Positions 40,868-53,677 of a DNA stretch of 64,000 bases are shown one piece after another; within the stretch, counting starts at the first letter, position 1, and every line of letters begins with the position of its first letter. This DNA is from Shinisaurus crocodilurus (lineage: Eukaryota; Chordata; Lepidosauria; Squamata; Shinisauridae): contig CM037888.1 in assembly GCA_021292165.1 (NCBI GenBank), positions 30,803,140-30,867,139 of the forward strand. Reading direction: 5' to 3'. The notes under the pieces were generated by a model, which worked only from the letters and a program-made list of their open reading frames with translations, was not told the DNA's origin and searched no databases. A program made the position numbers and the translations under genes.

Positions 40868-41560
40868 TAAGCGATCACTCGTGACCGAGTAAGATTGTCT
40901 TCCAGGATAAGATTACAAAAAGAAAATTATAAAAAGAGGAAATTCTAAAAAAAACTGTGTAGACTCTAGCGATGGGTCCGTAAGTGACTGTGGAGGCCAA
41001 TTCTAGATCCACACAGCTTCCCACAGTGAGGACACAGGTTACCAGATGGAAGATGGTCCTGTAAAGGATTCATTTGACATATTCATAGATCCTAGAGTTG
41101 GAAGGGGCCTGCAAGGCCATTGAGTCCAACCCCCTGCTCAACGCAGGAAACTAGAGGAGGGGTCTCCCATCCAAGTAATAACCAGGCCTGACCCTGCTTA
41201 GCTTTCCACGCTCAGATAAGCTGAGCCAGCCTGAGCCACAGGCCTATTTCTCCCTTTTGCCTTGCACTCGGGCTTCTTCAAAGTCCATGGAACCTTTGTG
41301 AAAGGCCAACTTCCAGTTAGATCGTTCATGGGCCAGAGCTTCCCAGTTTTCGATGTTTATATTGCATTTTTTTTAGATTAGCCTGAAGAACATCTTTAAA
41401 CCTCTTATGCTGACCACCGATATTCCGCTTTCCATCCTTGAGTTGGGAATAAAGTAACTGCTTTGGGAGACGGCAGTCAGGCATTCGAACAACATGACCG
41501 GTCCACTGAAGTTGGTGTTGAAGGATCATTTTTTCAACGCTAGTAGTCTCCATGGGGATA
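40868..41560 (-). mobile_element. LINE fragment, same family (copy 2), interrupted by a SINE
   Basis: It shares the 3' end GCGATCACTCGTGACCGAGT and the coding segment LQWTGHVVRMPDCRLPKQLL with the copy at 36534. A 5S-derived SINE (41080-41248) is inserted in it. Confidence 0.82.
41080..41248 (-). repeat. 5S rRNA-derived SINE with CR1-type tail, nested in a LINE
   Basis: Same structure as 8603-8773, in reverse. It interrupts the LINE fragment 40868-41560. Confidence 0.82.
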
Positions 41561-42269
41561 ACAACACTATCCTACTTTACTTACCCAGAACACAGTCACA
41601 CTCTCTGGTGAATTGAACTGGCAAATGAATTGAACTGGCAAAACATGTCACTTGATTGTCCAAAATTGCTATGCTGCATCACCTCCAATTCTGGTTCATG
41701 TTTACGGGGAAAAAATACGTGCATATTTCTTGTTTACATACCAGTTCCAACACGTGCAAATTCTACCTACCACATAGAGCTCTCTCTGCAGCATGGCTTA
41801 CAAGCTTGGCTGAGGTCAGCGAGGAAAACAACTCAGATCCAGCTGGAACTGCTATTTGAAGCTGGAATACCATTTGCTCCAGTGTGTCATCATCATCATC
41901 ATTATTATTATTATTATTGGTAAATCACTTTCCCTATCATTGCATTTCGGGGATGCTTTGTGAAAATGTTGTTAGCATTGAGTTGCTAGAGCTGTTGTTC
42001 TGCAGAGTCCCTAAAAATTAGGGCTGAGGGCTAGATGGGTGAATTTTGTCTCGAGCACATATACCTCTAAATGTATACACACCAAGGCACGACACAGTGC
42101 CACAGCCTGCGATTTCACACATTGCGGTTGATGGGGTATATTTTGAACTCTTGATAGCCCCCCAGCTGAATATCTCTTTAACCAAGAGCTTTTAAAACGG
42201 TGGAGAGAGGACAGGGTATTGCAAAGTATATATGTTTAAAGTTAATGCCCTGTCATTTCCATCCCCAAA
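41561..42269. other. Intergenic, no feature recognised
   Basis: Only short trinucleotide runs (41887-41918) stand out. No SLC24A1-like coding sequence. Confidence 0.5.
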
Positions 42270-42890
42270 AGGAAACGTTGTAAACCACTGTGCTTTACAA
42301 CAAAATAAAAATACATGGTTAATCTTTAAAAACAACAAATAGAAACACAATAAACAGTGTAGAACTACGGTAGCTAAGATCCCGTTCCTTCCAAAAGGTC
42401 TTTCATAGAAAGCAGGTTCTGCCTTTCTTTAGTCTAAGAGGAGTAAAGGCCTAGCTGAGCCTCCCTTAGAAGAGAACTCTGCAACTGGGTGGAGGGTAGA
42501 ACATAAACCAGGGTCTCAGACAATGATCTGATCATGCGGGCAGTCCTTGAGGTACCATGGCGCCAGGCTGTTTAGAGCTTTGTACACCAGAACCAGATCT
42601 TAGAACTAAAACTAATTGGGGGAGCTACTGCAAAATGTTCAACACAAGTGTTATATGTGTGACTAGTCAACAGTCTAGTAGTTACATTCTAGACCAACAG
42701 TTTCCAAATGGTCTTCAAAGAAAGCCCCATGTAGATTGCATTCAACAGGCATGTGCACTAGTAGCAGGCTAATTGTTTTCCAGAAGTGGACAATTGGCAC
42801 ACAACCGAAACTGGTAAAAATGTCACCATGGCAATGCTGGGTCCAAGAGCATTCCCAAACCTGCTCCTTAAGTGGGGAGCACAACCCCAT
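42270..42890 (-). mobile_element. L2 LINE 3' fragment
   Basis: L2 3'-region landmarks in reverse: GGTACCATGGCGCCAGGCTG, TACATTCTAGACCAACAGTT and TTTCCAAATGGTCTTCAAAG. No open frame. Confidence 0.7.
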
Positions 42891-43138
42891 CTGTAAATGA
42901 ATGCAGCAGGCAGTGTACAGCCTTCAGAAAGTGTGTGTGTGTGTGTGTTAGTACTAAATCTTTTTTATACCTGCTTTACATCAAGAAGTATTAATGAGGT
43001 GACAGTACACAAAGGAATCCCACAAAATCTCAGTGTAATGAAGGGCATTCCCAAGCTGCAAATGAGTTTCTGTAACTAGCAAAAAATCCACTAACATTAG
43101 GGTTATTGGGTTGAATCCAAACTTAGTCAATTTACTTA

Positions 43139-43205
43139 GGGCTGCAATCCTATGCAAGTTTAGAAAGAAAAAAGGCCTGCAACTCCAAGCATGCCCCGGC
43201 CAGGA
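43139..43205. repeat. Half palindromic MITE (TGCATAGGA-type)
   Basis: GGGCTGCAATCCTATGCAAG, then AAAAAAGGCCTGCAACTCCA. It lies just beyond the DENND4A poly(A) site. Confidence 0.6.
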
Positions 43206-44189
43206 TTGCCGTTACCCATTGAAATCTATGGGACAAGTTAGATATGTGACTAATTTAAATCCCATTGATTGCAATGGATCTACCTTAAGTATGACGGATT
43301 CTGCATCCAACCCATTAAGACCTCATTAAGCCTGGAAATAGAATGGAGAAAAATTACAGGTACTTGTCGTCCTCAGTATAAATTTAAAATGAAACAATAA
43401 CCACAAAGATCTTTTTTTCCCTTTTCTTTATTGAGCCATTGTAAAATTTTAAATAGAACTATATTTCTATGGCATTTCAGGGGAAAACACCTTTTCCCAT
43501 GGTGAACATTGAAATATACACCTTAAAATTGACCTACAAATTCAAAACAAAAATAAACACTTAAACAGATGTCCTTTGTTGGTAAATAAAATGTAAACAT
43601 TACATATGTACAAATCTACAACCATTCATTTGTGAAAGTGCTCTTTTGCAAATTAACAAAATGTCCATTTTGAAATACCAATGAGTTCATATTTTCCAGA
43701 AATTACCTCATGGAAATGGATCAGTTGTACCTCCTGTTTTATAATCATTTTATATACACATTTACATGTAATTAATATCCATTTCTGTCTTTGGGGTAAA
43801 GTATTTCCTATTGAAATACAAAAGTCATCTACTTGATAAAGCCATATTTGTATGAAGAGCAAACCTAACATTTACAGAGCATTCTGAGAACTTACTAAGA
43901 AACAATGCTCTTCCACCTCAGATAGTTCTGATACCATGAATCAAATATATAAAAGGCCTTGTAATATTACCAAATGGAAACACAGAACAGTTTCAAAGTA
44001 TTAGCACAATTCACTATACTCACAGAAGGAAAAGAGCTTTTCAGTAACAAATAAATTTAAATTTTAAACTTAATGGGTTTTTTAAAAAAGCGAATATACA
44101 CTGTGTGGAAGTTAATTTCACTATTGGACTGTATAATGTGTGGGAATGTTCTTCATCCTTCGAGATGAAATCCAATTTTCTAATCACAA

Positions 44190-44400
44190 TCTAATTTGAA
44201 TTAGGGAGCTTTTGCCACCGAAAGCTTTAGGTTCAATCCCTGGTATCTCCAGTTAAAAGATCTCTGGAAGCAGGACTGGGAAGGGATTAATGCACAAGAT
44301 TTTGGAGAGCTGTTGCCCATCAGAACAGGCAATACTTGGTTATATGGACCAGTTGTCCAACTCGGTATGTGGCTGCTTCATGTATACATAACTTTGGCTG
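44190..44400 (+). repeat. Diverged tRNA-Ala-derived SINE in the DENND4A 3' UTR
   Basis: AGGTTCAATCCCTGGTATCT, then GGAGAGCTGTTGCCCATCAG and TGGACCAGTTGTCCAACTCG match the family body with many changes. Confidence 0.55.
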
Positions 44401-45045
44401 TCAACCAGTATCTGAGGAGGAAGGCATTGAACTGTTGCCCCAGCACTGCAAATCCCAACACGTTGGGGATACACTAAAACTGGCATCAGACTGCAGAACA
44501 ACGGCAACATGAAGTGGTGATATGAACATGCAAATGGGCCATTGCAGACAGAAATTTAATTTCACCGTACATTCCCTCCAAAGTGTTTTTCAATGGAGTC
44601 AGTCCACACATACAGTCGCCACCCAACAGATCTCTAAGCCACATGGCAAACAGCTTTTTGAAAATGAGGGGAGTTTCAAAAACAGTTTGTGATAGGGCCC
44701 AAAAGTTAGCCGTTCAAAAAGGAAAAAGGTAAAAACTTGTGTGTGCACAAGCTTTTGGGTATGTTTAAAGTACCTCTTTGGCTTGACCAAATATGCAGAT
44801 ACTGCCAATTTAGTATTACACCATGCATCTGATGAAGAGGACTCTGCTCCACAAAAGCTTATGCCATAATGAACTTGTTAGTCTTTAAGGAGTCACAGGA
44901 CTGTTGTTTTTGCGACGTGACGGACTCTCTCTATCATACCAGGCTGATTCACATATCTGGCCAGTGTGCTTGATTCATCTATATCTAAACTTGAGCTGGT
45001 AGGAAGTGTTCTAACTGGCATTGAGAGATTAATTTTCCACTGTCA

Positions 45046-45172
45046 CATGGGTCCCCAGATGTTGCTGGCCTATAGCTCCCAGCATACCCAGCCAGCATGG
45101 CTAATGGCAAGGGATTCTGGGAGCTGTAGTCCAGCAACATCTGGGGAACCAAGTTTGGAGAGCCCTGCATTA
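45046..45172. mobile_element. Diverged hAT-like palindrome
   Basis: GGGTCCCCAGATGTTGCTGG and its complement CCAGCAACATCTGGGGAACC form two arms. The ends are eroded. Confidence 0.6.
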
Positions 45173-45887
45173 ATAGAAACCTTGATGTTGTTAGGTCAAC
45201 ATGGATGCCTACCTTTATTCACAACCACACACAACCATGACAGATAAGGAGACCTTATTCAAAAGCGATGTTTGCCAAAACCAGGCGAATCTTAGTTTCC
45301 CGTATAAAGGTGGAAGAATGCGTCTGGTTTGTAGTTTTCTTAATACCCCTAAAAACACTGGACAGAGCTCAGGAAGTGATGGGGGCCCTCCGTCATAGCT
45401 ATAAAGTGCTATAAAATAGTGGCTTTTATACAGCTAACTGGAGCAAGAAGTGGCATTTTAACAGCTGACCAGCACTATCTACACAGCACAAATATGTAGG
45501 TACTTATTTACATTTGTGGCAACCACTATGCACAACTTTTTCTTAGAAAATACAACACAACTTAGGTAACTGTACGCAGAAATTAACCCCTTACACACAA
45601 ACACACACACCTAGGTACTTAGCAATGAGTGGCTTCCAAAGTTTATATCCACTGGTTTAGGAGGTATAGCTTTATTACATGATTCAGAGAGATAAAAGTC
45701 TGGAAGATTACCTGTGTTCATCTGTAACTGCAAAATGAATGCAGATGTGTGGAAACATATAGCAAAACACACAAGGAAATTCTCTTACACAAGCCTCATT
45801 GAGTTTATCGGTGGAAGCAGCTGTGCTGCTGGAGCATGCAGGAGGATTTGTACAGGAGAAACTCCTTGTGCAACGTGCCCTTACAGC

Positions 45888-46018
45888 AGTCTTCTCCAAC
45901 CTGGTGCCCTTCATATATACTGGAGAACAGCTGCCATCATCCCCACTCACAGCCATGTTGGCTGGGGGTGATGGGAGTTTTAGTCCACTTCTGGAGGGTA
46001 CTAGATTGGGGAAGGCTG
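45888..46018. mobile_element. hAT-like palindrome in the DENND4A 3' UTR
   Basis: CAGTCTTCTCCAACCTGGTG ... GATTGGGGAAGGCTG. Flanks CCTTACAG (45880-45887) and CCTTAGAG (46019-46026) agree at 7 of 8 bases. Confidence 0.78.
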
Positions 46019-46142
46019 CCTTAGAGAGACTGATTAAGCTTCACACACACACAAGGAGGCTCCAGACAGCCCCACATGCTGTATGAAACCGAGGGGAGCT
46101 TCCAGAGCAGATTGTGATATAGCAAGGAGATCTGCTGTTCAA

Positions 46143-46173
<31 letters not shown>

Positions 46174-47773
46174 GGTCTTAAAAGCTTCCGATGAGTTCTC
46201 CTAAAGTAGCTGTGTGGATCCAGGCCTTAAAGTAAAGTCAGGGTCACTGCTAAGGTTAAATCCCATGATTATTAGCACATTCAAACCTGACAGAATCTGC
46301 TATTAAGTTGGAAAATATTACTATAGGTGACCGAGTAGGCAGCACCTCTTATGAACACATAACACTACATGTATGTGCAAATTAGAGAAAACACAATAAT
46401 GTTCTCCAGTTACTAACATTTAAAAATAACTGGCTATTAAAAAAAAGAAGCAATGTGAAGTTGTGGAACAAAATGTAAAAAGTTGCCATGCAGCTTGGAT
46501 ATTAGCAAACTAAAATTAATCTTAAATATATTTAATATACATCGTATCTGAAAGTAGAGTACATTTTTTTCCCTACCTCTCATGTAGGAATTGTTGCTAT
46601 CCCCCCCATTTTTCGTTAAGGCTAGCCTGTACTAGATTCCATTTTGGAATGTTTCAATCTACATATTACACTGTTCTGTCTCCATTTTATATAGAAGATT
46701 CCCCTCCCCTCCCTGTCTCTTGCCACAGTTTGGCTATGATCCAAAGAACCATACAGCTAATTCCATGTGCCCAGGGATGCTTTAAGCTTGTCCTTCTCGA
46801 ATAACAGCCCTTTACCTATGGTAGGGGAAACATATGACAAACCATTTTTGAAACTGCAGGGACTTGTGATCTGGTATAGAGCTTCCTATTTCAAGAGAAA
46901 AAGGTCCAAAATCCCACTGGGCATGCCACAGTCCATAGGTGTGCCTAAAGTAGCTCTTCAGATTGTGGTCTTTGTAAAGAATTATCCATACAGCTCTGGC
47001 TCCGAACTGTCAACAATGCCATTCTCACAGAATTCTTTTCCAGATCCAGTGGTGTGTGACACAGAATGAGAGAAATGTCCGCCCAAATTTCTTAAAAGTG
47101 ACAAATGCATGTCCATTATAAAAGCTTCATACAAGTTTGCAATGTTTGTCAGCTAAAATTCGCAATGTAATTGTCAACTTTTTTGGAATTGGAAATGGTG
47201 ACAACTCAGACTGTGATCTAGGAAACTACTGATATTTCAATACTATTTTTAAAAAAGAAAAAAGGACCTTTTCTGCAAAAAAGACCAGTTGCTATAAACA
47301 GCAATATTCTGAGGGAGGACAAAAGTATTGCTTATGCAACAGGATCACTTAATTCACTATAGTAATTTAAAAAGTTAAAAAAATATGAACTTACTGTAAA
47401 TAATTTAAAATCTGTTATACAACTCTGGTATGCACTCTGTAACATTTTTAACATTCTCTGTAAACAGTTTTGAAAAGCTTATTTCATTCATGCAAACTTT
47501 TAGTGCATGGTTTTGGTCCATTTCTGCCTAAACTTTCTGCAATGGACCATCCAGGTTTCTCCACTGTGGCTCATAGACACCATCAAGGTGAAGAGATCCC
47601 TCTCTGGTCCACTGTTCATTAGTCATTCCAGTATCATTTTCCCCCTAGGAAATTCTGATTTAAAAAAAAAAGGTTGAAGATGCTTTTTTAATGGAGGAGG
47701 GCAAGAGTCTTTCTGAAGTCTTATTATTTCACATCTGAACCCTGCAGCAATTCATTACATGTAATATTTCTTC
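46019..47773 (-). other. Unique part of the DENND4A 3' UTR
   Basis: AT-rich, non-repetitive apart from the T/A runs at 46147-46170 and 47655-47671. No open frame of interest. Confidence 0.55.
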
Positions 47774-47910
47774 TTAAAGATATGGCTCCCCAAAAATCTT
47801 TCGACATTCCATCACTCCTGTACTTGGAGGCCTATCACAATTGTGGGTACTCTTGACCTGATTTGCTGTAAGGCGATCATAAGCCATTTTGTATTCTCTG
47901 TCAAAAGCAT
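47774..47910 (-). CDS. DENND4A: DENND4A terminal coding exon
   Basis: The acceptor is TTGCTACAG. It encodes [20 protein letters not shown] and [20 protein letters not shown], then TAA at 47776-47774. Confidence 0.98.
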
Positions 47911-49120
47911 CTGTAGCAACAGAAAAAGAAATATATATAAGTATACCAATGAAACAGGTACAAGAAATATTCTGGTATAGCGATGACTGCTGCCATGAAC
48001 CAGTAGTGTTTCTGCGCAGTTCCCATTCACTTCCATAGGGCTTGCATGCAGGGGCACTTCCCAATGGGCTGTGCGCCCAGAGAGAGTCTTCTGAAAAAGG
48101 ACTTCAGTCCACGGTTGCCTCATATTTGTTGGTCTCTGCCACAACTGCCAACTATGGTATGTTGTGGAAAAGCAAGAATGCTGGAGGGGGGCATCGTGTG
48201 TGTGTGGGGGGGGGGGGCTATAGGAAATTTTCAAAACCATGCTGTGAAAATTTCCCTAACAATGCACGTGCTATTCTAATAGATTACCACCACAACTCAT
48301 GTTGTAGTTACGATTAATAAGTCTGCTCACAGACTTAAACACTATATAAGCTTGGGCTGGGGATTTTATTCGGCTGGTTCGTATGATCAAAATAAGCCAT
48401 GGGGGCTTATTTATGTCGTGCGGAGCACCGTTTCCATAATCACCACCCAGGGGCAGCTTGTCGTGTCATCCAAACCCAGGGGGCATGACTTGTGGGAGGG
48501 AGAAACAACCCTCCAATATCCCTACAACAGCCCATGGGTTACTGAAGAGTTGTTTCCCTCTCCAGCAAGTCAGGTTGCCCAGGTTTGGACAACACGACAA
48601 GCTGCGCCCAGGCAGTGATTATGGAAATCGCGCCCCACATGTGCCACGATTTATACAAGCCACCATGCCTTAAATAAACCACCATGGCTTATTTTGATTG
48701 AGCGAACAAGGTCATTATCTCGTATGTGATTGGAAACCACCCTGAAATCAATTGATATTGGTTGGTATACAAATGTTTAAAATAAATAAATAAAATAAAC
48801 ATACACAACAGGGTGTTTAAAAACGAGAGTAAAAAACAACAACAAACCTTGCATTTTTAAACCTTTCCACATTTTACCATTCTACCTTTTTTAACCTTTC
48901 CTTTTTTTTCTATTTCTACAAAAGCTGATCAGCTCACAATTGCTAATTTGACTGGAGACCAGGCAAATAGGCTGGGGACATCTAACCCTTTCCCCAATCC
49001 AAACCACCACCACCACCCCAAGCTGCCATTTGCCCTGCACAAGAAAAAATACAGGCACTTGTATTCCCTACCCCAAGCAAGTACGTAACAACTTGTAGGG
49101 AGCAATTTAGGTCAGAAAAA

Positions 49121-49159
<39 letters not shown>

Positions 49160-52100
49160 CTTTGGACCACCCCGCACTTTGTGCTGCTTCCCAGATCAAT
49201 TTATCAGCCCTACAGCTGCATTTAGTTAAAAAAAAAAAAAGTTGAGAGTCCATTTATGGATCTCCTGCTCTTAAGTGTAGTTTGGCACATCAATAGTCTG
49301 GGACAGAGGAACAAACCCATTCTTATTCACTTTACAAAATCTTCCCAGACTGTTTGCCTGAAGGTGATCCTCACTCATCACAGACGAATAGCTATTTTAG
49401 AGAACAGAACTGAGTAGGTTTAAATTCTTGTACTTCGTCTTAACAGTGTTATAGAAAAGGCTTCAAAATGTAAATATTATTTATAGCTCTGAAGCAATGG
49501 TTTGCACACTTAGCAAAATACAACTGATGACTTACCTATATCAATGTTATCTCTTCCAAGAGCAACAAGAGATAGAAATAATATCTCTCTATAAAGACTC
49601 CTAAAAAGATACAATTGTAAAGCATTATTTTTAAACTACCATTTTATTTATGCCACATTATTATTATAATTATTATAATTACTATATCCCTCCTTTTTTC
49701 CCTTTGCAAGGAACCCAAGGCAGCTTACATGGTCCTCCTCCTGTCCATTTTATCCTCACAACAACTCTTTGAGGTAGGTTAGGCTGAGACACTAATATAT
49801 CAGACACTATATTAGCATTAAACACTGTACTCCAGATAATCCTGAAATTCTTCTCCAACTCTAATAAAAAGCAAGGATTTTAAATTATATTTTTTTGTCA
49901 TTGGCCCAAGATGATTGCCCTGCCAGACATAGAAGATGCACCATGAGGTCCAGAGGTGTTGCCATCATCAGAACAAAGGGAAACTGGATCCAATCCCCCT
50001 CCATGCCAGGATGGACCCAGAGACAAAGGCCCTCTCTGTGGCCTGCTGAGCTCTCCAGAGCTGCCTCTACTAATGGTGAGCAGGGAAGTAAAGTAAAATA
50101 GCCTACTTGGAGCTCCTCTTTGATAGCAGGCACCCCCCAGGGCATTGCCAAGGCAAGGTTTTCCATTTTCAGACCCGCAGAACTGTACACCTTCACCATT
50201 GTGCAAGTCCGACCAAAAATATATATAATATAAAAATTCCCGGGGGAAACCCACACATTTGGGGTGCAATTTTTTTTTTTAAAGGTGGCCAACAAGTGAC
50301 AGTCCCTCCAATGTGCTGCCTGGGCACTTTGGAGGGGCTGTCAATTAGGAGATTGCTGTTTGCGATCTCCGAGGGGAAAAAAAGAGGAAAAAGCCACAGT
50401 GAGCCAAAAAGGGCTCACGATTGCAGCAGGGGGAGAGGAGACAAGTCGGTCCTACCACGGAGTCCCCTGGGATACCCACAGGAGGACCGAGGAGGAAGCG
50501 GAGGGACAACAACACATGGTGAGCCCGATCGTCTTTCAGGCGCACCGTGGGTTGTTCGGGCAACAATCAACCCACCGTGGCTTATTGCCAGGGTGGATTA
50601 GTGTGATGTACAAACCGGCCCATTGCTACTTTGCCAAACAGGACATTAATAAACACTGAGCACTGATAATGGTGTTGTAACTTGAATTAATGTTGTACAC
50701 TCCAGGGGCCCAATGAATTGGTCATTGCTGAAACTCATCTGCTGTGGTCCTGATTATTCCCTTGGGTAGGAGACCTCTGGAAACTCCACATAAGGACAGG
50801 ATATGTATGATAAATATATATATTTTTAAAGTTTGTAAGCTCTTTTTGGGGCGGAGGAGGTTGCTTATGTTACTGTGTAAAGTGCTAGTTAGTGCTATGT
50901 AAATAATAATAAGCACCACCACTACAAGAAAGGGGGCAGAGTTCCTGTTCTAAAGGAATATACAAGTATCAATCACATAATTAACTGTGTGGGAAGCAGA
51001 GACTGTGTTACAGCCCACAAGGCATGATATGAAGATGCAGCAGTTTTCTTAGGCAGAGCATTAAAGAGTTGATACTCTCTATGGGGGTGAATACCTTCCT
51101 CCTATTACAGCATAAGATTAGAGACTTCTTTTAAGTCGCTCATTTACCTTTGCCTTTTAATCTGTGGGCATTTGTTCAATCTCTCTAGGATTTGACTCAT
51201 TGGTCCATAGACGTCATTCATCTTAATACTCTTCACCATGCTTCTTAAGAGCTCCTGGTTAAATGAACTGTCGTCCTTCTGCAGTAAACGAACCATTGGG
51301 TACTTTTGAGCTGGGGAAAGGGGGGGGGGGAATGAATATTTAAGAAGGAAACAAAACAACAACAGTGGCAATAAAAATAACAGTTATAAGGCAAAGACAA
51401 TAATATATTTTAAACCGGTTCTAAAAAAATATAGCAGATGTCATAAAAAGAAAGAATCAGGATAGAAGAGTACAAAAATAAAGCACAACAAAGAACAGCC
51501 AGCCATAAAAGGGATGTTCTGACCAATAGCATATAATAGCTGCAAGCAAATGGATACTGAAAGCCAATTCTAAAATGGGTATTGAAACCAACACAAGGTT
51601 TTACTGAGATGTCTCGTATAAGGCAAATCAGCAATGCAACTTCAATGGTTCATCTCAAACAAAACATTAATTTGACAAGAATCTACAGATTCAACAAAAA
51701 AAGGGCTGGAAAATAAATTTATGATCAGGCAGTATGGTGTAGGCCAAAAAGCTACTACATAAAATACACACACACACACACACCAAAAGGGGGGAACAAA
51801 AAACAAAATTTTAAAAAGTCAGCCTTAGCAGGACAGAGTGTAACACTCACTCTCAAACACAAGAGCATGGTTTTGACCTGCAAGACAAAGAGAGTGGCAT
51901 GATCAAACTCCCTATTGCTTATCAGTTCAAGCTACTGCTGGTAGTGGTGGGGAATTGTTTTCAAAAAGCAAACAACTTCCAGACTGAATGCAAATAACTT
52001 ACTCTGTGCATTCCACAGAATGTAGAGAGGTTGCCCTGGATCTTTATGCAACTTCATATTGTCCCACAACATCTGAATTAGAACATATTTGCTGTCCTCT

Positions 52101-53625
52101 AAAATACAATTTCTGGGAATCTGAGTAGGAAAAACACAAAATACAAGACTGTGAACATAAGAATAGGAAATTGTACCATGTAGCTTCAAGCAGAAAATAA
52201 GCTTGATAAAGAAAGAGAAAGAAGGATAACCATTCTGATTTTCAGCAATTGCATTGTGAGCTTGCTTGCTGGGTCCCCATTTTAACCATCAGTAATACCC
52301 TCTAGTATCTGCTCCTCTTTAGCTTCATCCATAACTTTCCAGTAATCCCTTATACAATAAAGCCAATGATGCAGTATTTCCCCTCTCAAGTGGGGCTGTC
52401 CATCATAAGAACATCGGAAGCTGCCTTATACGGAGTCAGACCATTGATCCATCTAGCCCAGTACTGTCAACACTGACTGGCAGCGGCTCTCCAGGCTTTC
52501 AGGCAGGATTCTTTCCAAGCCCTACCTGGAGGTGCCGGGGATCGAACCTGGGACCTTCTGCATGCAAAGCAGGTGCTTTCTCTCACACTGAGCTCTGGTC
52601 CCTCCCGACAGCACCTGGTATTCCAAGGTGGTCACCCATCCCAGTACTAACCAGGCCCAACCCTGCTTAGCTTCCAAGATCAGACGAGATCGGGCTGTGC
52701 CCCAGAATAGAATTTGGGATGAAGTACATTCAGCATTGCACTTATCTTTCAATACAGAGCTAGCTTGTCACAGAATTTCTTGTACAAAATATTCAGCCTA
52801 GATCTCTATTCACAGCGAAGACAGGAAAAATATATGTACACTGCCATGGAACGGAAGGGGCAATATAAAGGAAAAAGAGAGTGAGAAGAATAAGTTTAAA
52901 GATATGAATTGGGATCTGTTATAAGAGCCACACTAGATGAGACGCCAGTTGAGCAATTCAGTTACGTGAATGTTTTTTTAACAGGGCAGGGGGCCCTATC
53001 CAGCTCAGGACCCTGGTGCATGTACGTCTGTCCTTAGAGGGGTTAAACCCTTTGCCCGCTGCTGCAGACCCAATCCAGATTGTGTCCCCCACCATCATGC
53101 CTGCCTCTTGCATTGGAAAGCGAGATTCCACTGCTACAAATGGCAGCTTTTCTTCTAATGAAAATCGCAGGCAAATGGCCCTGATCTATTTTGTGACTGC
53201 AGCAGGAGGCAAAGGGTTAAAGCCCTCCATCGCCACACCAAATTGCCCCCACCCCCGTGCCTCTTTACTTTAAAGTTTAAAGAAACCATTCACACAATTG
53301 TTGATTACATGATTAGTGTCTCGTCTTGCTTGGCTTCAAGACTACACCTGCACTTACTTCCCATTCCTGAGGTATTCTGCAAGGAATGGAGTGAAGGATG
53401 ATCATTCTTAGATTTTCTGGGCCTAGTTAGAATGCTTTGGGCACTCATTTTAAGGAGGATAATAATAACAAGCTCTCTAGAATCAGAAGCATTGCTTCAA
53501 TACAACGCTAAAGCAGACTAGAGGTTCAGTGTGAACACACCCCAATATTCCAGAGTGAGAAACTGTAGGAGCAGACAAGAGAACTATAGCCGTAAGTAGA
53601 AGGCACTAGTTTGAGTTAGGAACTG

Positions 53626-53677
<52 letters not shown>

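Larger units (their letters stand above)
43405..47773 (-). other. DENND4A: DENND4A long 3' UTR
   Basis: About 4.4 kb of mostly unique AT-rich sequence follows the stop. AATAAA on the minus strand at 43432-43427 gives an inferred end near 43405. It contains a hAT-like palindrome (45888-46018), a diverged palindrome (45046-45172), a tRNA-SINE relic (44190-44400) and a poly-T run (46147-46170). Shorter isoforms cannot be excluded. Confidence 0.7.
47911..49535 (-). other. DENND4A last intron
   Basis: Holds a MITE-like segment (48360-48740) and a GT microsatellite. Otherwise unassigned. Confidence 0.5.

Noticed and set aside
52608..52703. Functional 5S rRNA gene
   Set aside because: The first ~25 bases and the 3' end are missing, with no T-run terminator; it is fused to a SINE.
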